The notes: generated from the letters alone by a model not told the origin. A DNA stretch of 64,000 bases from Monocercomonoides exilis (GCA_001643675.2 LSRY02000003.1:2337501-2401500), one strand, 5' to 3'; counted from the first letter of the stretch, positions 22,831-36,225 are shown. Numbers and translations: made by a program.

Positions 22831-25190
22831 ATTCTTTCATTTTCTCATTTTTGACCATTTTCCATATCAGAGAAATATCCTATACCTATCATCTTCTTTT
22901 CATAAGAAGTTTGTTTTTTTTCAAAATCCTCAACGTCAGCTCAAATAAAAGCATTTCTTTGTCATTTTCAATTTGATTTCGCTTCTTCATCAAATACAAA
23001 TTCCGCTTGTTTCCTAAAGGAATCATCTATTTCTTCTCTTCAAATTGCATTTCTTCAATCATATCAGCAAGCTTTTCAAAACTTTCAATTTCTTTTATTA
23101 TTCCCATTTCTCCTTTTTTGAGCGCTGCAGACGCACATATTTCATATAATTTCTCTTCAAATATGCCTTTTCCTCAAAATTGCTTTCTCTCTTTGTTTCA
23201 TTTTCAACTATTTGTTGTGATTTTGATGTTGTGAAATCTCTCAAAGATCATTTACATCATCGTTCGTTCTAAATAACGTCTTCTGCCCTGCTCCTTCTAT
23301 TTTCTGTGAATTCTTTCAGCTTCCAAAATAATAATTCAGATTTAATTTCTATTTTTTATTGTGCACTTTGTGGTCGGCTTTTCTCGATAGGATTTAGAAT
23401 CATTTCCTTTGTAAAATAATTTCCGATGATATTCCGTGATTGAATGAATATTTCTTTTGAATTTCCAAATTGATGCAGAAGGCGAAGACTTCCTTCCAAT
23501 CTGAGAGTTGTTGAATGAAATGAAAAAAACAGTTTAATTTTTGTTGTTCATCGAAGAAAGCGTTGAAGAACATTTGAATGAAAAGACAAATTTTTTTCTC
23601 ATCAGAATAATGAATGAAACAAGAAAAGAAGGCGTATGTGGTGAATGACGTTGAGAGGAAGAAATGTGAATGATAAAATTTTCGTTTCAATTTTGCGTAA
23701 CTGATTGAACAGCTTAAATGTATTATAAGGTCGATGTTCCGATCCAATGCAAAGTTAGTGAATATGGCATTGAAAAAGTTGAAGATAATGGTGAAGATTT
23801 AGCAGTTCGTTGGAAAGAAGAAGAAGAAGAAGAAGAAGAAGTTGAAGAATTTGAAGAAGATGAAGATGTTGAAGAAGATAAGATGAATGAGAGATGAACA
23901 ATCAGTTAAATAATTTTTCTGAAGAAGATGATGAAAATGACTTGTATGATGTTGTCAGTTGGTTAAATGTCACATTTGATAAGTTGACTTCGAAAGGAAT
24001 ATAAAACCCCAATCACAAATTATATTGGCCAATTCGCATTAATCTGTCAATGAAAACTGATATCCTCAGTTCATTTGCAAACTTTGTGTGATTGCCTCTT
24101 CTTTCTCTTCAAAAACAAAAAACAATCATGTTTGTCTGTTGGCTCTGAAAATACAAAAAGCATGAAAAGAAGATATAAGAACGAAGAAGAATAAGACGAA
24201 GATGAAAAGGCAGCAGAAGAAAAAGAAGATAAAGAAAAAATTGGAGGAAGGTGAAGTATACGATGCAGAAGAAGACTGTTTTGTTTGCTTTGAGGTTGAT
24301 GGTGATGAATGAGTGACAAAGACGAAGACGAAGACGAAGGCGAAGGCGAAGGCGAAGGCGAAGAAGAAGAAGAAGAATATAAAAGAGTCGAAGAAGATGA
24401 AGAAGATAAAACGAAATGAAATCAATTCGTCCAAAAAGCCTTTTTTCATCATGAGAATAATGAATGAAAAATGAAATAAGATGAGCTCAACAATTGATCA
24501 GTCGAGATGAAGGGAAGAAAATGAAGCAATTTTCGGTTCAAATTAGCATCTCTGCTGATTTGGATGAATGGATGCATCAGAAGGTCGATTGCCGACCGAG
24601 AAGGAAGTGAGATGAAATTTGCAAAAACAATGCAGAAGTTGAAGAACACCAAAAAGGAAGAAAAAAAGGCGGAAACGAAGGAGAAAAAGGTTAAGATCAC
24701 AACGAAGAAGAATGAAAAAAAGGCAAAGAAGAAGGCAAAGAAGAGACAGAGGAGTGAATGTCCCAAAGGCAGAGGAAGATTGGATTGTTTGAGAAGATGA
24801 ATTGGATGGGGATGCAGAAAGCAGTGAAGAAGAACATGAAACAGAAGAAGAAGAAGAAGAAAGAAAGAAAGAAGAAAAGAAGGCATTGAAGATAATCTTG
24901 CTTCTTTTGATGTTGAAATTGGTGATAAACTGGACGAGGAAGAAGAAAGAAAGAAGAAGATGAAGATTTCGGAGAAATAGAACCCATCAAAGAAATATAA
25001 TCAATATTTCCGTTTCTGCTTTTCCCTTTCCTCTTTCACAGTCCAATCATCAATCATCAATCCAATTTTCTCCTTCTCCTTCCTCTTCTCTGAATATTCT
25101 TCTTCTCTCTGAATATACCTTCTTCTTCTTTTCCTTCTTCATATTAAAATTGCTCTTCTGCTATTTCTCTGCTCCTTTTTCTTTCTCATT
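22831..25190. repeat. Medium-form 3' module of copy E
   Basis: Begins with a stretch shared with the 3' flanks of F, I, J and L. The part at about 23,600-24,500 matches 56,165-57,300 in reverse, for example around 24,105-24,150 against 56,560-56,600. Much of it is GAA/CTT-rich, producing long glutamate, lysine or phenylalanine frames with no protein-like order. No gene is seen. Confidence 0.6.
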
Positions 25191-25439
25191 TCCTTTTGAT
25201 CCAGTTTCTTTTTCATTTCTCAACTCTCCCTAAAAACTATCATTGCTCATCAGACAGCAAACATTTGGGTGTGGCTGAGTCAAACGAAGATAATCATCCG
25301 AATGGAGACATGAAACAGACTGTGATTGAAGATGATGTTGATGGAGGAGAAAATGAGGATATTCATGATGGTGATAAAAATGCTGAGGAAAATTAAAGCG
25401 AAGAAGATGAAGAGGAGGAAGAGGAAGAGGAGGAAGAGG

Positions 25440-27426
25440 CAGTGCATCTGAAGAGTGTGGAGGCGGAGAAGGCATCTGTACACATATGAGCAACCAGAGC
25501 CTTCACAAGTGCTCCAAAAGGGGGATCTTCGACAGCATCTGCGTGTGGTAGACACTCTCAAACTGTGTGTGCTGCCAGATAGAAACAATTGCAATCACAA
25601 TCACAATCACTCGAATTCGAGATCATATATGAAGAGGAATATGAAAAAGAAGAAGAAGAAGAAGATGATGATGTTAAAGGAATTTGTTTGCATTCTTCTT
25701 GTTGCATCGTGACAGAAGCACTGCTGCTTGGAAGCTCAAAACGAGGCTGACTCCTAACATTCAATGCATTTGAAGTAGATGAAGGTGAAGATGGCGAAGA
25801 AGGAGAAGATGGTGAGGAATGAGGAGGAGAAGTGGATGAATGGAGGGAATCTGAAGGAAAATGAGATTGTGGTTGTGATGAGCGAGCATCATCCTTCTTC
25901 TCCTTCTCATTCCCTTTCCCAAAATTTCGAATGCCATTATGCCGACCAAGAAGACGATTATTTGTCGCTCCTCTCTTCCCTTCCCCTCCTTCTTCCCTCT
26001 GTTCTCCCAAAGGTGGCAGAAGAGGCAGAGTTTCTTCCCCACAAAATGATCCAGGCAACTTTTCAGTCTAACCAAATGTGTCACACAATTCATCCCCAGT
26101 CATATTCTTTAACTGCTTTTGTATGTTCCTTTGGCTTTTGAGGGTATTGGAATGCTTTGTTGTGTGTGTCTTTTCCCAATCATTTATCATCTCTTTCTTC
26201 CTCTTCCTTCTCAAAATCAATCGAACTACCCTCTCTCCCTGATTCCTCATTCATCTCTAAACCACTTTTCGACATTTCCACCTGTTCCTCATCTTTTCCC
26301 ACTTCCTCTGCACTTCCATCTGAAGCTAAACCCAAAGACCCGTCTGCTGCTTCTTCTTCTGCTGCTCTTCTGTTCTCCTGTTGGATGCCATCAGATGGAG
26401 AAGAACTGCACACTTCTGGTTCCACTGAATGCAACTTGTCCGCCTCAGCCTCTGCCTTCACAAACCTCAGCCCACTCAGCCCAAGCTCCTCCACAATCAA
26501 AGGCGCCATCGCTTCTTACTGCTTCCCCTGGTTATCTTTGATTTTCTCCACAAACTCTCTGTGCGCTGTCGGATACCCGCCTTTCTCCTCATTCCCATCA
26601 CCTCCCTCTGCCTCTTCCCGCTCCTCCAGAACTGCCAGCGCAATCGCTGCTGGAGACAGAACCACATCCTCCATCCTCAGCCCCGCTGCCGACAGCCCCT
26701 TTTCCACAATCTCCCCCACTTTACACACTGCAACCTCTCACCCTATCACTTCATCGTCCAGCTTCACCACCACACGCCTCGACTGCAGCGATCGCGAAGC
26801 CAGAAGCAATGTTATAAACAGATCGCATTCACATCTGCCGCTGCAAAGATCCGCTTGCTCCCCGACTTCGTGCCCACCGACGCTGCAAGCGAAGGAAGCG
26901 GTGCCACCAGCGGAACCGAAAGCATCGCTGAAAGCGCCACACCGTACGCACACACAACACCTCCATACAGCACCGACCTCCGCGCCACAACAAATCATTC
27001 GAAGCGTCTGTTGCTCCTTCAGTAACGACTGTCTGTGATTTTCATACACACCAGCCGCCTCTCGATATTGTCCATCGCTCCTGCCGAAGTGAATGATGCT
27101 GCCACTGCCGAAGCATCCGAAGGGTCAATCACATGTGCTGATGATGGCTGCTCATTCTCTGAAGATTTCTTCTCTTCGCTTCTCCGCCTCCGGAATGGCG
27201 AAATTGATCAGCATGCAGCTCCAGTTGAAGAAGACGAAGAAGACGAAGGCGCTGAGCGAAGAGGCGACTGCTGCTCTGCCCCGGCCACAAGAAGCTGTTT
27301 TAAATAGGCTTTCGTGTCATACAACAGCTCCAATGGAAATACAAACACAACATCCTCATTCGGATCAGAAAGATCAACCAGCCGCAAAATCTCACCGTTC
27401 TCGAGCGATGGGAAAAGATAAAACAA
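25440..27426 (-). pseudogene. Decayed, relatively GC-rich gene remnant, unrecognised
   Basis: This stretch is clearly richer in G and C than its surroundings, and the reverse strand shows protein-like blocks in order: FPSLENGEILRLVDLS and VFVFPLELLYDTKAYLKQLL (27,426-27,290), VVVKLDDEVIG (near 26,770), VCKVGEIVEKGLSAAGLRM and REFVEKIKDNQGKQ (26,728-26,520), APLIVEELGLSGLRFVKAEA (26,509), LPGSFCGEETLPLLPPLGEQ (26,058) and VYHTQMLSKIPLLEHL (25,550-25,500). The 27,049-26,180 blocks share one frame broken by TGA and TAA; other joins need frame changes. Some breaks could be introns, but stops inside conserved-looking text favour a pseudogene. I cannot name the family. Polyserine and polyglutamate runs near 25,380-25,800 come from microsatellites. 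Confidence 0.45.
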
Positions 27427-27429
27427 GCT

Positions 27430-28104
27430 TTCTTAAAAAGTTGAGTTGAAATTTGAAGATGAAGAAGTTATGCTGATGATGAATGAATAATCGTTCTGGT
27501 CTAACATTAGACGAAAAAAAAAGTAGAATATGTGAAAAGATCAATTCAGAAATGGAAAATGCTGCAGTTGTTGTCATCTGCTCATTCTGTTGGATAAAGG
27601 CAAAGATTCCACTGAAGCCATGCGGCTTCAGAAAGATTCCACAAAATGTTTTCCTCTTCATCCTCAAAAGAAGAAGTTTGTGAAGCTGCAATTCCAGATG
27701 AAAGAAATTTTCTTTGGCTTTGTGTGAGTTTTCTTGCCTGCCTTCATTTTCCAATCTATTTTCTTCCAATTTTTATTTGTAATTTTTTTCCTTCAGCTGT
27801 ATAATTTCTTCGTTTCTTCTTTTCTCTCTTTATCTCTCACACTGATGCAATTGATGGAGAATTCAAAACAGATGAAGAATATGTTGAGGAAATTGTTGCG
27901 TGGCATACTGTTGATGATTTGAAGAAGAATTTGAAGAAGATGATAAATGGATAGAATGAGTTGATTGAAGACTGAGAAATGTGAAGATAAATGAAGACAA
28001 ACAAAAATGAAGATGTTCGCAGAAATCGTTTAATTTCAGTTTTTTCAACATTGAGTTCATCTGGCAAATAAGATCCTCCAATTCCTCCCTCTCCATCCAC
28101 TTAA
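27430..28104. repeat. 5' module of copy F
   Basis: 27,950-28,090 closely matches the sequence before copy B (8790-8900) and, in reverse, before copy K (55,830-55,920), including the GGCAAATAAGATCCTCCAA block. A TAA in the coding frame at 28,102-28,104 ends it. 27,430-27,900 holds no convincing gene. Confidence 0.6.
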
Positions 28105-29304
28105 TCCCTCTTCCTCCACACCCACAACCCCATTGATGGTGCCATCCTCCCCAACCTCAACAGCCCCTCCACTTCTCTCTCTGCCTTCAACACTTCCTTT
28201 CTCCACCAAACACGCTCTTTATCAAATGATCCTGTTGAATATATTGGATCTGAATCTCAAAGAAAGGAATTAAGTAGATTGCCATTTACTGATTTGAATA
28301 GCTATCTCTTTGAGTGGTGCGAATGGAATTATTCAAATGGTGGTTCTTCATCTGGTGGTGCTCTTTATGTTTATTGCACAAATGCAAATCTCACAATCAC
28401 TTCCTGTTCATTCAATAATTGTTCCTGTAATGGAAATGGTGGAGCTTTGTATTGTGTATATTTGTTGAAAATTGATATTTCAAAATCCAATTTTACAAAC
28501 TGCTCTGCGCTTCATGGAGGAGCAACTGAAATAGCACATCCGCAATCAAATGCAGTTTGGACATTCTCTGAAAATAGAGTAGAAAGTTGTTCAATAACAA
28601 GTTGGTGTGGAACTGGTTGGTATTTTGGTCTCGATAACATGCCATCTGATGCAAAATTCTTGTTCAAAAATTGCACCTGTATTGCAAATACTGGTGGTGA
28701 TGCAGCTGGTGCAGTCACGTTTCATTACCCTCCACCAGTAATACCTCTTCAATATTTACTCCAAGAGTGCCAGTTCATCAACAACAAAGTCGAAAATCCA
28801 ACTTCCTATGGTGGTGCTGCGCTGTGTTGCACAAGAACATATGATTGGATGAGCGGGTTCAAATTCATCACATTCTGCTTTTTCGATGGCAATTCCGCAA
28901 CCAATGGCAGAGGAAATGATGTGTTCTTCAATGGAAGCAGCATCACTCAATCTCCATTTGAAAATTGTGGCTCAACAACCCCAACAAAAAGAGTGTATAA
29001 TAATGGACAAGCTGACAATGAAACTTTCAATGGCTGGCTTCCAATCATCGCCCAGAACAAAATCGTTGCAAATGGTGGAACTGATGCTGATGCCTGTGGC
29101 AGACCCCAACAGACCCCATGTGCCACCATCGAGTATGCCCTCACTGGCTTCATTTCCCTCCTCCAAGACGCCTCTCTCACCCTCCTCACTTCAACATTTG
29201 TTCCAACTCAAACACTCACTTTCAGCGCAGTTGACACCATAATCACTGGAAATGATGAAATTTGTCTGATTCTCATGTTAATTCTTTCATTTTCTCATTT
29301 TTGA
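28105..29304 (+). CDS. Copy F: medium-form beta-helix paralogue without start codon
   Basis: The frame opens after a TAA at 28,102 and runs 399 codons to a TGA at 29,302. No in-frame ATG is present before the domain. It starts SLFLHTHNPIDGAILPN, then SLSNDPVEYIGSES, FEWCEWNYSNGGSSSGG (identical to copy E), GGALYCVYL, GGATEIAHP, FSENRVESCSIT, CGTGWYF, FINNKVE, FDGNSATNGRGNDVFF, and DACGRPQQTPCATIEYAL near residue 335. Homology to the long form ends at DTIITGN; the last 20 residues (DEICLILMLILSFSHF) come from the medium-form 3' flank. The first third follows copy E and the middle resembles B, so the copy looks mosaic. Confidence 0.7.
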   Translation, partial: SLFLHTHNPIDGAILPNLNSPSTSLSAFNTSFLHQTRSLSNDPVEYIGSESQRKELSRLPFTDLNSYLFEWCEWNYSNGGSSSGGALYVYCTNANLTITSCSFNNCSCNGNGGALYCVYLLKIDISKSNFTNCSALHGGATEIAHPQSNAVWTFSENRVESCSITSWCGTGWYFGLDNMPSDAKFLFKNCTCIANTGGDAAGAVTFHYPPPVIPLQYLLQECQFINNKVENPTSYGGAALCCTRTYDWMSGFKFITFCFFDGNSATNGRGNDVFFNGSSITQSPFENCGSTTPTKRVYNNGQADNETFNGWLPIIAQNKIVANGGTDADACGRPQQTPCATIEYALTGFISLLQDASLTLLTSTFVPTQTLTFSAVDTIITGNDEICLILMLILSFSHF

Positions 29305-31516
29305 CCATTTTTTCATATCAGAGAAATGTCCTAAACCTATCATCTTCTTTTCACCAGAAGTTTAATTTTTTCAAAACACTTATCGTCAGCTCAAATAAAA
29401 ATACTTCTTCAATATTTCTTCATCTATTTTCTCCTTTTCATCAAATGCAAATTCCTCTTTTTGCTTTAAGAAATGTTTTCCACAATTCGTCTCTTCAAAA
29501 TGTATTTCTTCGTTTAAATCATCTTCATTTTCAACAATAACCATTTTCTCCTTTTTCACCTGCTCTCTTTTGCTCATTTTTATCATTTCTCTTCATCATT
29601 TCAAAGAAATTCTTCCAATAAATGCAACCCCAATGAATTTTTTTCTACAAGAAAGGTTTTGTTCCGAATACTGTTTTTTTTTTGTTCTCCATCGTTTTCA
29701 CAGAGACATTTCATGTATTTCGAGAGTTTCAAAACGCTGAAGAAACAACTGGTTTTTCCTCCACAATATTCAACAAAATGATATTTTTCACACTTTCCCG
29801 TTCATCATCTGTCCATTTCTGCCTTTGTTTGTTTGTTTGTTAGCTTCATTGTTCACAAATTCTGCCTGCTTTTTTTTTCCCGAAATTTTATTTGGCATCA
29901 ATACACGAGAAGAAGAAGACAATGATGAAGATGAAGAACGAAATGAATTTTCTTGAGAAGGATTCAGCAGCAATGGTGATGATAGCCTTAATTAAGAATT
30001 CAATGTTCAGCTTTGTGAGCACCAAAGACAACAACAGCAAACATGGCTGAAAAAGAAACTAATCCAATGCTCCAACTCAGAATGAGAATGTCAGAACAAG
30101 TCAATCAGAATTTATTGCTCTTCACATTCTTCTCATTTTTGTTCAGTTTATCATATCTCTTTATTCTTTTCTTCTCCATTGTCTTCCTTCGCTCTTCTCT
30201 TCATTCCTTTCATCTCTTCTTCTTGAATAAGGACACTTGTCTCATTCATTTCATCTCAAAATGGAATTCTTCAAAACATCTCTTTAATTCCATCTCTTTC
30301 TCTTTCTCTTCCTTTTTCTTTCATCATTCTGCTTTCATCTGCTTTTTCTTATTGATGGAGAAAGAGAAGATACCTCACTCACATTCTTTTCTCACAATAT
30401 AATCCAAAAGTTCTGCTCCAATTGTATTTTCCCTTCATCTGCTTTGTTTCCACATAAATAAATATTTCTTCATTCATCAATCATTTTCTATCCTTATTCT
30501 CTTTCCTTGACTGATCTCTCTCAATCTTCGCTCAAAATTATTCTTTTCCTTTCTCTCTTCTTTTCCTCTCTATTTTTCTTCAATTCATGAAATAGTCCAA
30601 AAATCCACTCTTCCAAATCCGCTTTTTTCTCATGCCCGATACAAATGCAATGCATTCATGAAAATATTAAACCTTTCATTTTGGCTTGCTGAGAATGAAT
30701 TGAAAAGACGCAGCGAATGAACTCACAGCTTTGATGCAAATGATTGATGTGTTCGATGGAAAAGTCTTCATTTGCCTTTTCTCTTCCATTCTCCAATATT
30801 TCTGTTTAAAAAGACATTCAAAATGAAGAAGAAGAAAAAGAAGAAAATCTGTGTGAAACTCTCATGATTTCTTTGATGATGATGATAATAGAAGAACAAG
30901 AAGAGCGAAGAAATATCATTTGTGGAGTGTTTAATGTATGATGATGGTTTGTCGAGAAGAATTTGAAACAAAATGTGTTTTTGGAAAATGGTGATGGAGA
31001 AAACGAACAATGATGATTTTGTTCGAAAGAGATGAGCTTCAAGAGAGATGAACAATGAACGAAAAATCAGCAGCAACGTTGACAGAAGGATGAAATGTTG
31101 AAGAATAAATCAGTGAGTGGGAGAGTTGATTGAATTGCCGAAGAAGATGAAGAAGAAGATTTTGAAGATACAAATGCCATTTGATATTCAATGTCTGCCT
31201 TCTGCTTCAAATGTCCCACAAAATGAATTCCGAATCAAATAGTTGTTCTGTCAGAATATCACAATAATTCTCCAAAAATACACTCAATGAAAAGAAAGTG
31301 CCAAATCCATTTCTGTGAAAGAGACTTGTCTCTCTTTTCGGTTTAGCTGATTTCCTAGTCTTCTCTGTGTAACTTTTTTATTCTTAAGCCATCTTCTCCT
31401 TGTTTCATTCATCGACGTTGAGTAAAAGGCTATTAACATTTTCCAAAAAAAACATTCTCCAAAAGCAATATCTTTTCGAGCAATGCTCAAAAAGAATTAA
31501 TTTTTATCAGATTCAC
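29305..31516. other. 3' flank of copy F and intergenic region, no gene seen
   Basis: 29,305-29,400 is related to the 3' flanks of E, I, J and L. The rest is pyrimidine-rich, then purine-rich AT-biased DNA with short F/S/K-biased frames and no repeated or protein-like block. Confidence 0.5.
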
Positions 31517-33003
31517 TCAATTTTCGCTCATTCCATATACCGAAGAAGGAAGAAGATGAAGACGATGCAGAATAAGATAATCAAATAAGGATGTTAGCAA
31601 TAAAATATGATGAAGAAGATGAGCAGATATTGTGAATAAAATTCCTCTCTCTGTCGGAGTGGCTTGTGGTGAAGTTGAGCCAAATGAGAAGAAGTCTGCA
31701 GCATTTCCAGCAGAATATTCTGCAAAACGAGAATCACCAAAATTAACAGCGCTATCAGTAAAAACATTTTGTGTGTTGAATGAAACAGTCATTGGCCATT
31801 GAAACATTTCTGTTGCGACTGGAGCGTTATCAGATGAAATGATGCTGATGCATGTAAAATCTTCGACTGATGAATTTTCACAACGTTTTCCTGTCAATTC
31901 AGCTGAACATGCACTTTTTTTTCGCTTTTTTCATCCCTTCGACTTCTCACCCGCTTTGGTGCTCCTTAGCATCAGCTGAAATTGTTGTGTTTCCTTTCTT
32001 TCTCCCTTCAACAACAATGCCGACTCTATCTTATTCTCCTTAAAATATCTCCATTTGCACCATTGCCGTGGACAATGACAGATGATATTCTCCAATCTGT
32101 TGCTTCACCTGGTAAAATCGATGCTGCATCCCATTCGGATGAAGGCAGAGTGCACCAGCCATCCAACAAAGAGCGTCTCATTCCTTCTTCTCTTTTGTTC
32201 CCTTTCAGTTATCCTTCTCCAACTGCAAGTCTTCTTTCTTTCTTTCTTTCCAAAATATTAATAAAAAAGAAGTGATGTTTCCTTTTGGACTTTATCCATG
32301 TTCAAAAAAAAGACTCTTCTGCTACGTCTGCCTGATAGAGACCAAACAATGACTTGTCCTTGCTGAAATTGAAGCTGCCCTTCGTCCAACGAACAAACCA
32401 AATGGCTTCTTTCCCTCCAACAGCCTTCCTTCTCATCATCATCATCATCTTCTTCTTCCTCGATGTCGAGCATCTCATCAATCGCATGGCTCACAAAACT
32501 CAATGAGTGCTGATTTTTTTTCCCTGTTATTCATCAGCGCCATCTTCAAAACTCTCAATGGCTCCAATTTCTCTTTCGCCCTCTGCTCACACATCTTCAT
32601 TCAGCAGCTCAACAGAATTCACCTCAAACACATCGTTATTCATGGCTCGCACAAAATGAGTGCCCCAATTCCTTCCAAAACGCGCAAATTTCCAGTCATA
32701 GTCGAGGAAGAAAAAGGCTGTTCCTCTTTTAACAATGTCTAATACCAACAAAGAAGACACACAAACTTCGCTTCCATTTGCCTCGATCGGCACAACAGCC
32801 AGCTGCTGTCCTTCTGCTCTGTCTTCAACCATTTGCATTCTCTGCTCTTTTGATGATGATGCTCCCTTTTTGGCATCCAAATGTTCCTCGCAAATTCTTC
32901 GCAGCTCCGTCAATGCCTTCCAAAAACGAGTACAAAACGAGCACAATGCAAACAATGCAAACGATGCATGTGGCTGTTGGCGACGAAGAGACAACAAAAG
33001 AGC
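31517..33003 (-). pseudogene. Broken coding remnant, unrecognised protein
   Basis: Reverse-strand protein-like blocks, in order from 33,003: LTELRRICEEHLDAKKG, AVVPIEANGSEVCVSSLLVL, DYDWKFARFGRNWGTHFVRA and VFEVNSVELLNEDV, then a TGA (32,587). After that SFVSHAIDEMLDIEEEE (32,500), a frame change, KEAIWFVRWTKGSFNFSKDK and LFGLYQADVAEESFF (32,302), then LLDGWCTLPSSEWDAASILP with TDWRISSVIVHGNGANGDIL (near 32,170-32,040), and GKRCENSSVEDFTCISIISS with MFQWPMTVSFNTQNVF (31,897-31,700). The blocks read like one ordinary protein of several hundred residues spread over three frames. Some gaps could be introns, but the stop after LLNEDV sits in continuing text. I do not recognise it. It is distinct from the beta-helix array. 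Confidence 0.45.
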
Positions 33004-33480
33004 AATTACACGATTCGCATTGCCTCTAATATCGGTGAGACAACAGAAAAAAATAGAAGACGGTGGAGATTGAAGAAGAAGGATTCAACAGAAAGTATAA
33101 CGAAGAAAAGGAGAACTTGTAAAGAAAAAAAAGGATAAGGAGGAGGGAAAAAATGATAATTATTAAGAGAAAGATAATGAAGAAAAAGATATTATAAAGA
33201 AGAAGAAGAAGTTGAAGAAAAAGATGAAGATAAAGAAGAAGAATTTGAAGAAAAAGAAGGAGATGTCATTTAAGCAGAAAAGGAAAAAGAAGGTGAAGAA
33301 GAAGAAGAAGAAGAAGAAGAAGAAGAAGAAGAAGGAGAAGGAGAAGGAGAAGAAGTTAATGAAGAAGGAGAGGAAGAGGAAGAAGGAGAAATAGGAGAAG
33401 AAGGAGAAAAAGGAGAAGAAGGAGAAGCTGTGCGAAATGTTGACGATGTGTTTGAAGAAGAGGAAGAAGAAGATGATGGT
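33004..33480. other. Purine-rich junction with GAA microsatellite
   Basis: Contains a GAA/GGA array at about 33,290-33,425. It marks the outer end of the reverse copy of the long-form 3' module. No gene is seen. Confidence 0.6.
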
Positions 33481-36225
33481 AATGATGATGATGAAAGAAT
33501 CGAATAAGACGATTGATTGTTGAAAACTGTGAAGTTGAGTGTCAATTAATACCAACGGAGAAATTCATTGAAATTCTCGTCTTCTATCCCTTTTTCTTCT
33601 GCAGAGGAGAAACCTTTGAATACTTTTTCACTTTCAGCTCAATCTCTTTCTCTCTTTCCATCTAAAAATAGGAAATATTGAGCAATTCCTTTTTCATTCC
33701 ATCTTTTCTTCTTTCACAAAAAATCATCTTTCCTCAAAAATAATTCTTCGCCAAAGCACAATGCAAGCCATCTTCGAAATATCTCGCATTTCATCTGTCC
33801 GTCTTTATTCTTCCTTCCCCACTTTTCTCTTTCTTCTTCAAAGCGATCTAATCCCTCATCCTTTCAGCATTCTTAAAAATAATAATAATAATTACTTCAA
33901 ATAAATAACAATATCAAACCTTCAGAACCAACGCTCAAGTCAATAACTATATTTTATTCTGTTGGCACCTGTTTCCCTCCAATAAAAATTCATAATTCCT
34001 TCCTTTTTCAAGTGTTTCATCATCTGATTCGCAAATAATCCTTTCCATCAGTTGTTTCTCCATCAAATGCATCGATTTCTTGCTCTTCTAAAAAATGTGA
34101 AATTCATGTATTCTGCTCAAATTCCATTTTCATCATTGAAAAATACCCTTGTTTTTCATCTGAAAATATCATCTCCAATTCCCTTCCCAATCCCTTCATC
34201 CTGGGCACTTTCCATATGAATTCGCTCACCCAACTCCATAGTCACCCTGCACAACGAGATATAAACATTTCATTCATTTTCATTCATTTCCGCTTCCTGC
34301 CCTGAAAACAACACAAAAAACATCAACAGATAAATATTCATATAAAGAAAATAAATAAAGACCAAACTGCGCTTCGACTGTATTTTGCCAGAATGCATAT
34401 CTCCACAGTTATCATCATTCAAAAAATAAATCAATCTCTTCATTTCAGCCTCAGAATGGTCAAAATGCAACAAAGAATGCATCTCCACAAAATACATTGT
34501 GTATCTCACTGGAGGGTCTTTTCAGCCCGTACACATTGTGTTGCCTGTCAGGATGTGTTTTTTTTGTTTTTCTCATGATCATCTCCTTTAATAATATTCT
34601 TAACCACCAAAAGAAATATATCTCGTTTATTTCATCAACACTATGCATAGGAGGGATATGGGGCGGAGAAGAGATGGAAGTTTAATTTTTGTGGCAGGGG
34701 ATGGGAGTTGAGTATATTTTTGAATGTTAATATTTCGAGAGGGGCTTTTGAATGGAAGAAATTCTGAGACAAAGGGGTGGGGAAGAGTGGGTGGAGATTT
34801 GGAGGGGAAAATGTAGAAAATATGTAGAGAAGTGGTTGGAGATGATAAAGAAGGTGTTTAATGTTGATGGGAGAAATGGATTTTGAAAAAAAGGAAAAGA
34901 GGGCAAAAGCGGGAAAGAAGAGGAAAATTGCGAAATGTTCATATGAAAAGGGGTATTTTTTTGAGAGGAGTAGATATTTTGGAAGAGACTGCGAAAGATG
35001 AAGAAAAGGAGGGGATTGATATTTTCTGAGAATATTGTGAGATGAATGGAAGAGGGGAATGGAAAGGAAAGGAAATTAAGAAATATTTTCATTTTTGGTT
35101 TCTCAGTGAAGCGCTAAACAATTTCAAAAAGGCAGAAACGAACTGAGGATGTCATCTTTCATCAATTAATTTTCTTCGGCCTTCAACAAATATTTCGATA
35201 ACGATTGTTTGCTCTTTGTCAAATCAACTTATTGAATTCGATATTTGGTCCAATCAACGACTTCACCCAAATTAATCTCAACGTCTTCTTTAGGAATGTC
35301 AATTGACTGATTGCGCATTTCCCTATTACCACATATATTCACATTTTTTCGGCTTGAACTTCATCTTCGTGGTCATCGTGGGATCATCATCTTCTTCTTC
35401 AGATAATCCTCCTTCATTCAATCAACCATCTTCCTCATTTCTTGATTTACAAACACAAAATTCGCCTTCTCACAATTCACTTGCTTATTCAGCGACAAGC
35501 ACGCCTGCTATGAATCGCATAGCCAAAAACACCAAAATCTTATTCATTCAAATTTTGCTTCTTCTGCTGCTTCTATTTCATATTCTTCTTCAACTTCAAC
35601 TTCATTCTTCCTCATTCATGCACACATTCACACAGCATCAATCTATATTTCAACAATTGTGACCCTCCTTTTCTTCTTCAAGGCCTTCTTCGATGAACGA
35701 ATTAAAAATATTACTATTTCCATTTCATTCAACTCCCGTTAAATCCAGGGCCAGGCCTTGTCTTTCATTTCTACTCAGAAAGACGAAAGAAATATTTATA
35801 AAAATAATGAATATCAGCAGAAATTATGAGACAACGAAATGGAAGTTACTTTTAGCAGAGAATAGACTATCATCGGGCATGCAACAGACAATAGAGATTA
35901 CCTCTGCTTTTCATTTGGAAGTTGAAAGAATTCACCGAAAACAGAAAGAACATAGCAAAAATGATATTTGGAATGAACGAGTTCCAAAATTAACCTTCGA
36001 TTGATTTTGCAAGGCCACATGCCTTCAAAAAGTCGCAGAAGATGAAACGATGAGGGAAACATATTTATTTGAAAAGGCATATTTAACAGAAAATTCTATG
36101 AAAGAAGAGAATAAATGCCCGACAAGCAATGTTGATTTCATCAAATGCACATGTGAGATGTTTTCTTCTGTTTTGTGTGCCATCTCCCCAACTTTCTTCG
36201 ACCTTGTCGTCACTTGCACATATTT
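33481..36225. repeat. Long-form 3' module, copy 2 of 3 (reverse)
   Basis: Reverse-complement relative of 11,185-13,840 and 51,440-54,290, lying downstream of copy G. It carries the 62-codon frame (34,460-34,648 reverse) and the invariant block (about 33,890-34,260). Near 33,930 it contains about 50 bp absent from the other copies. No independent gene is seen. Confidence 0.7.
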
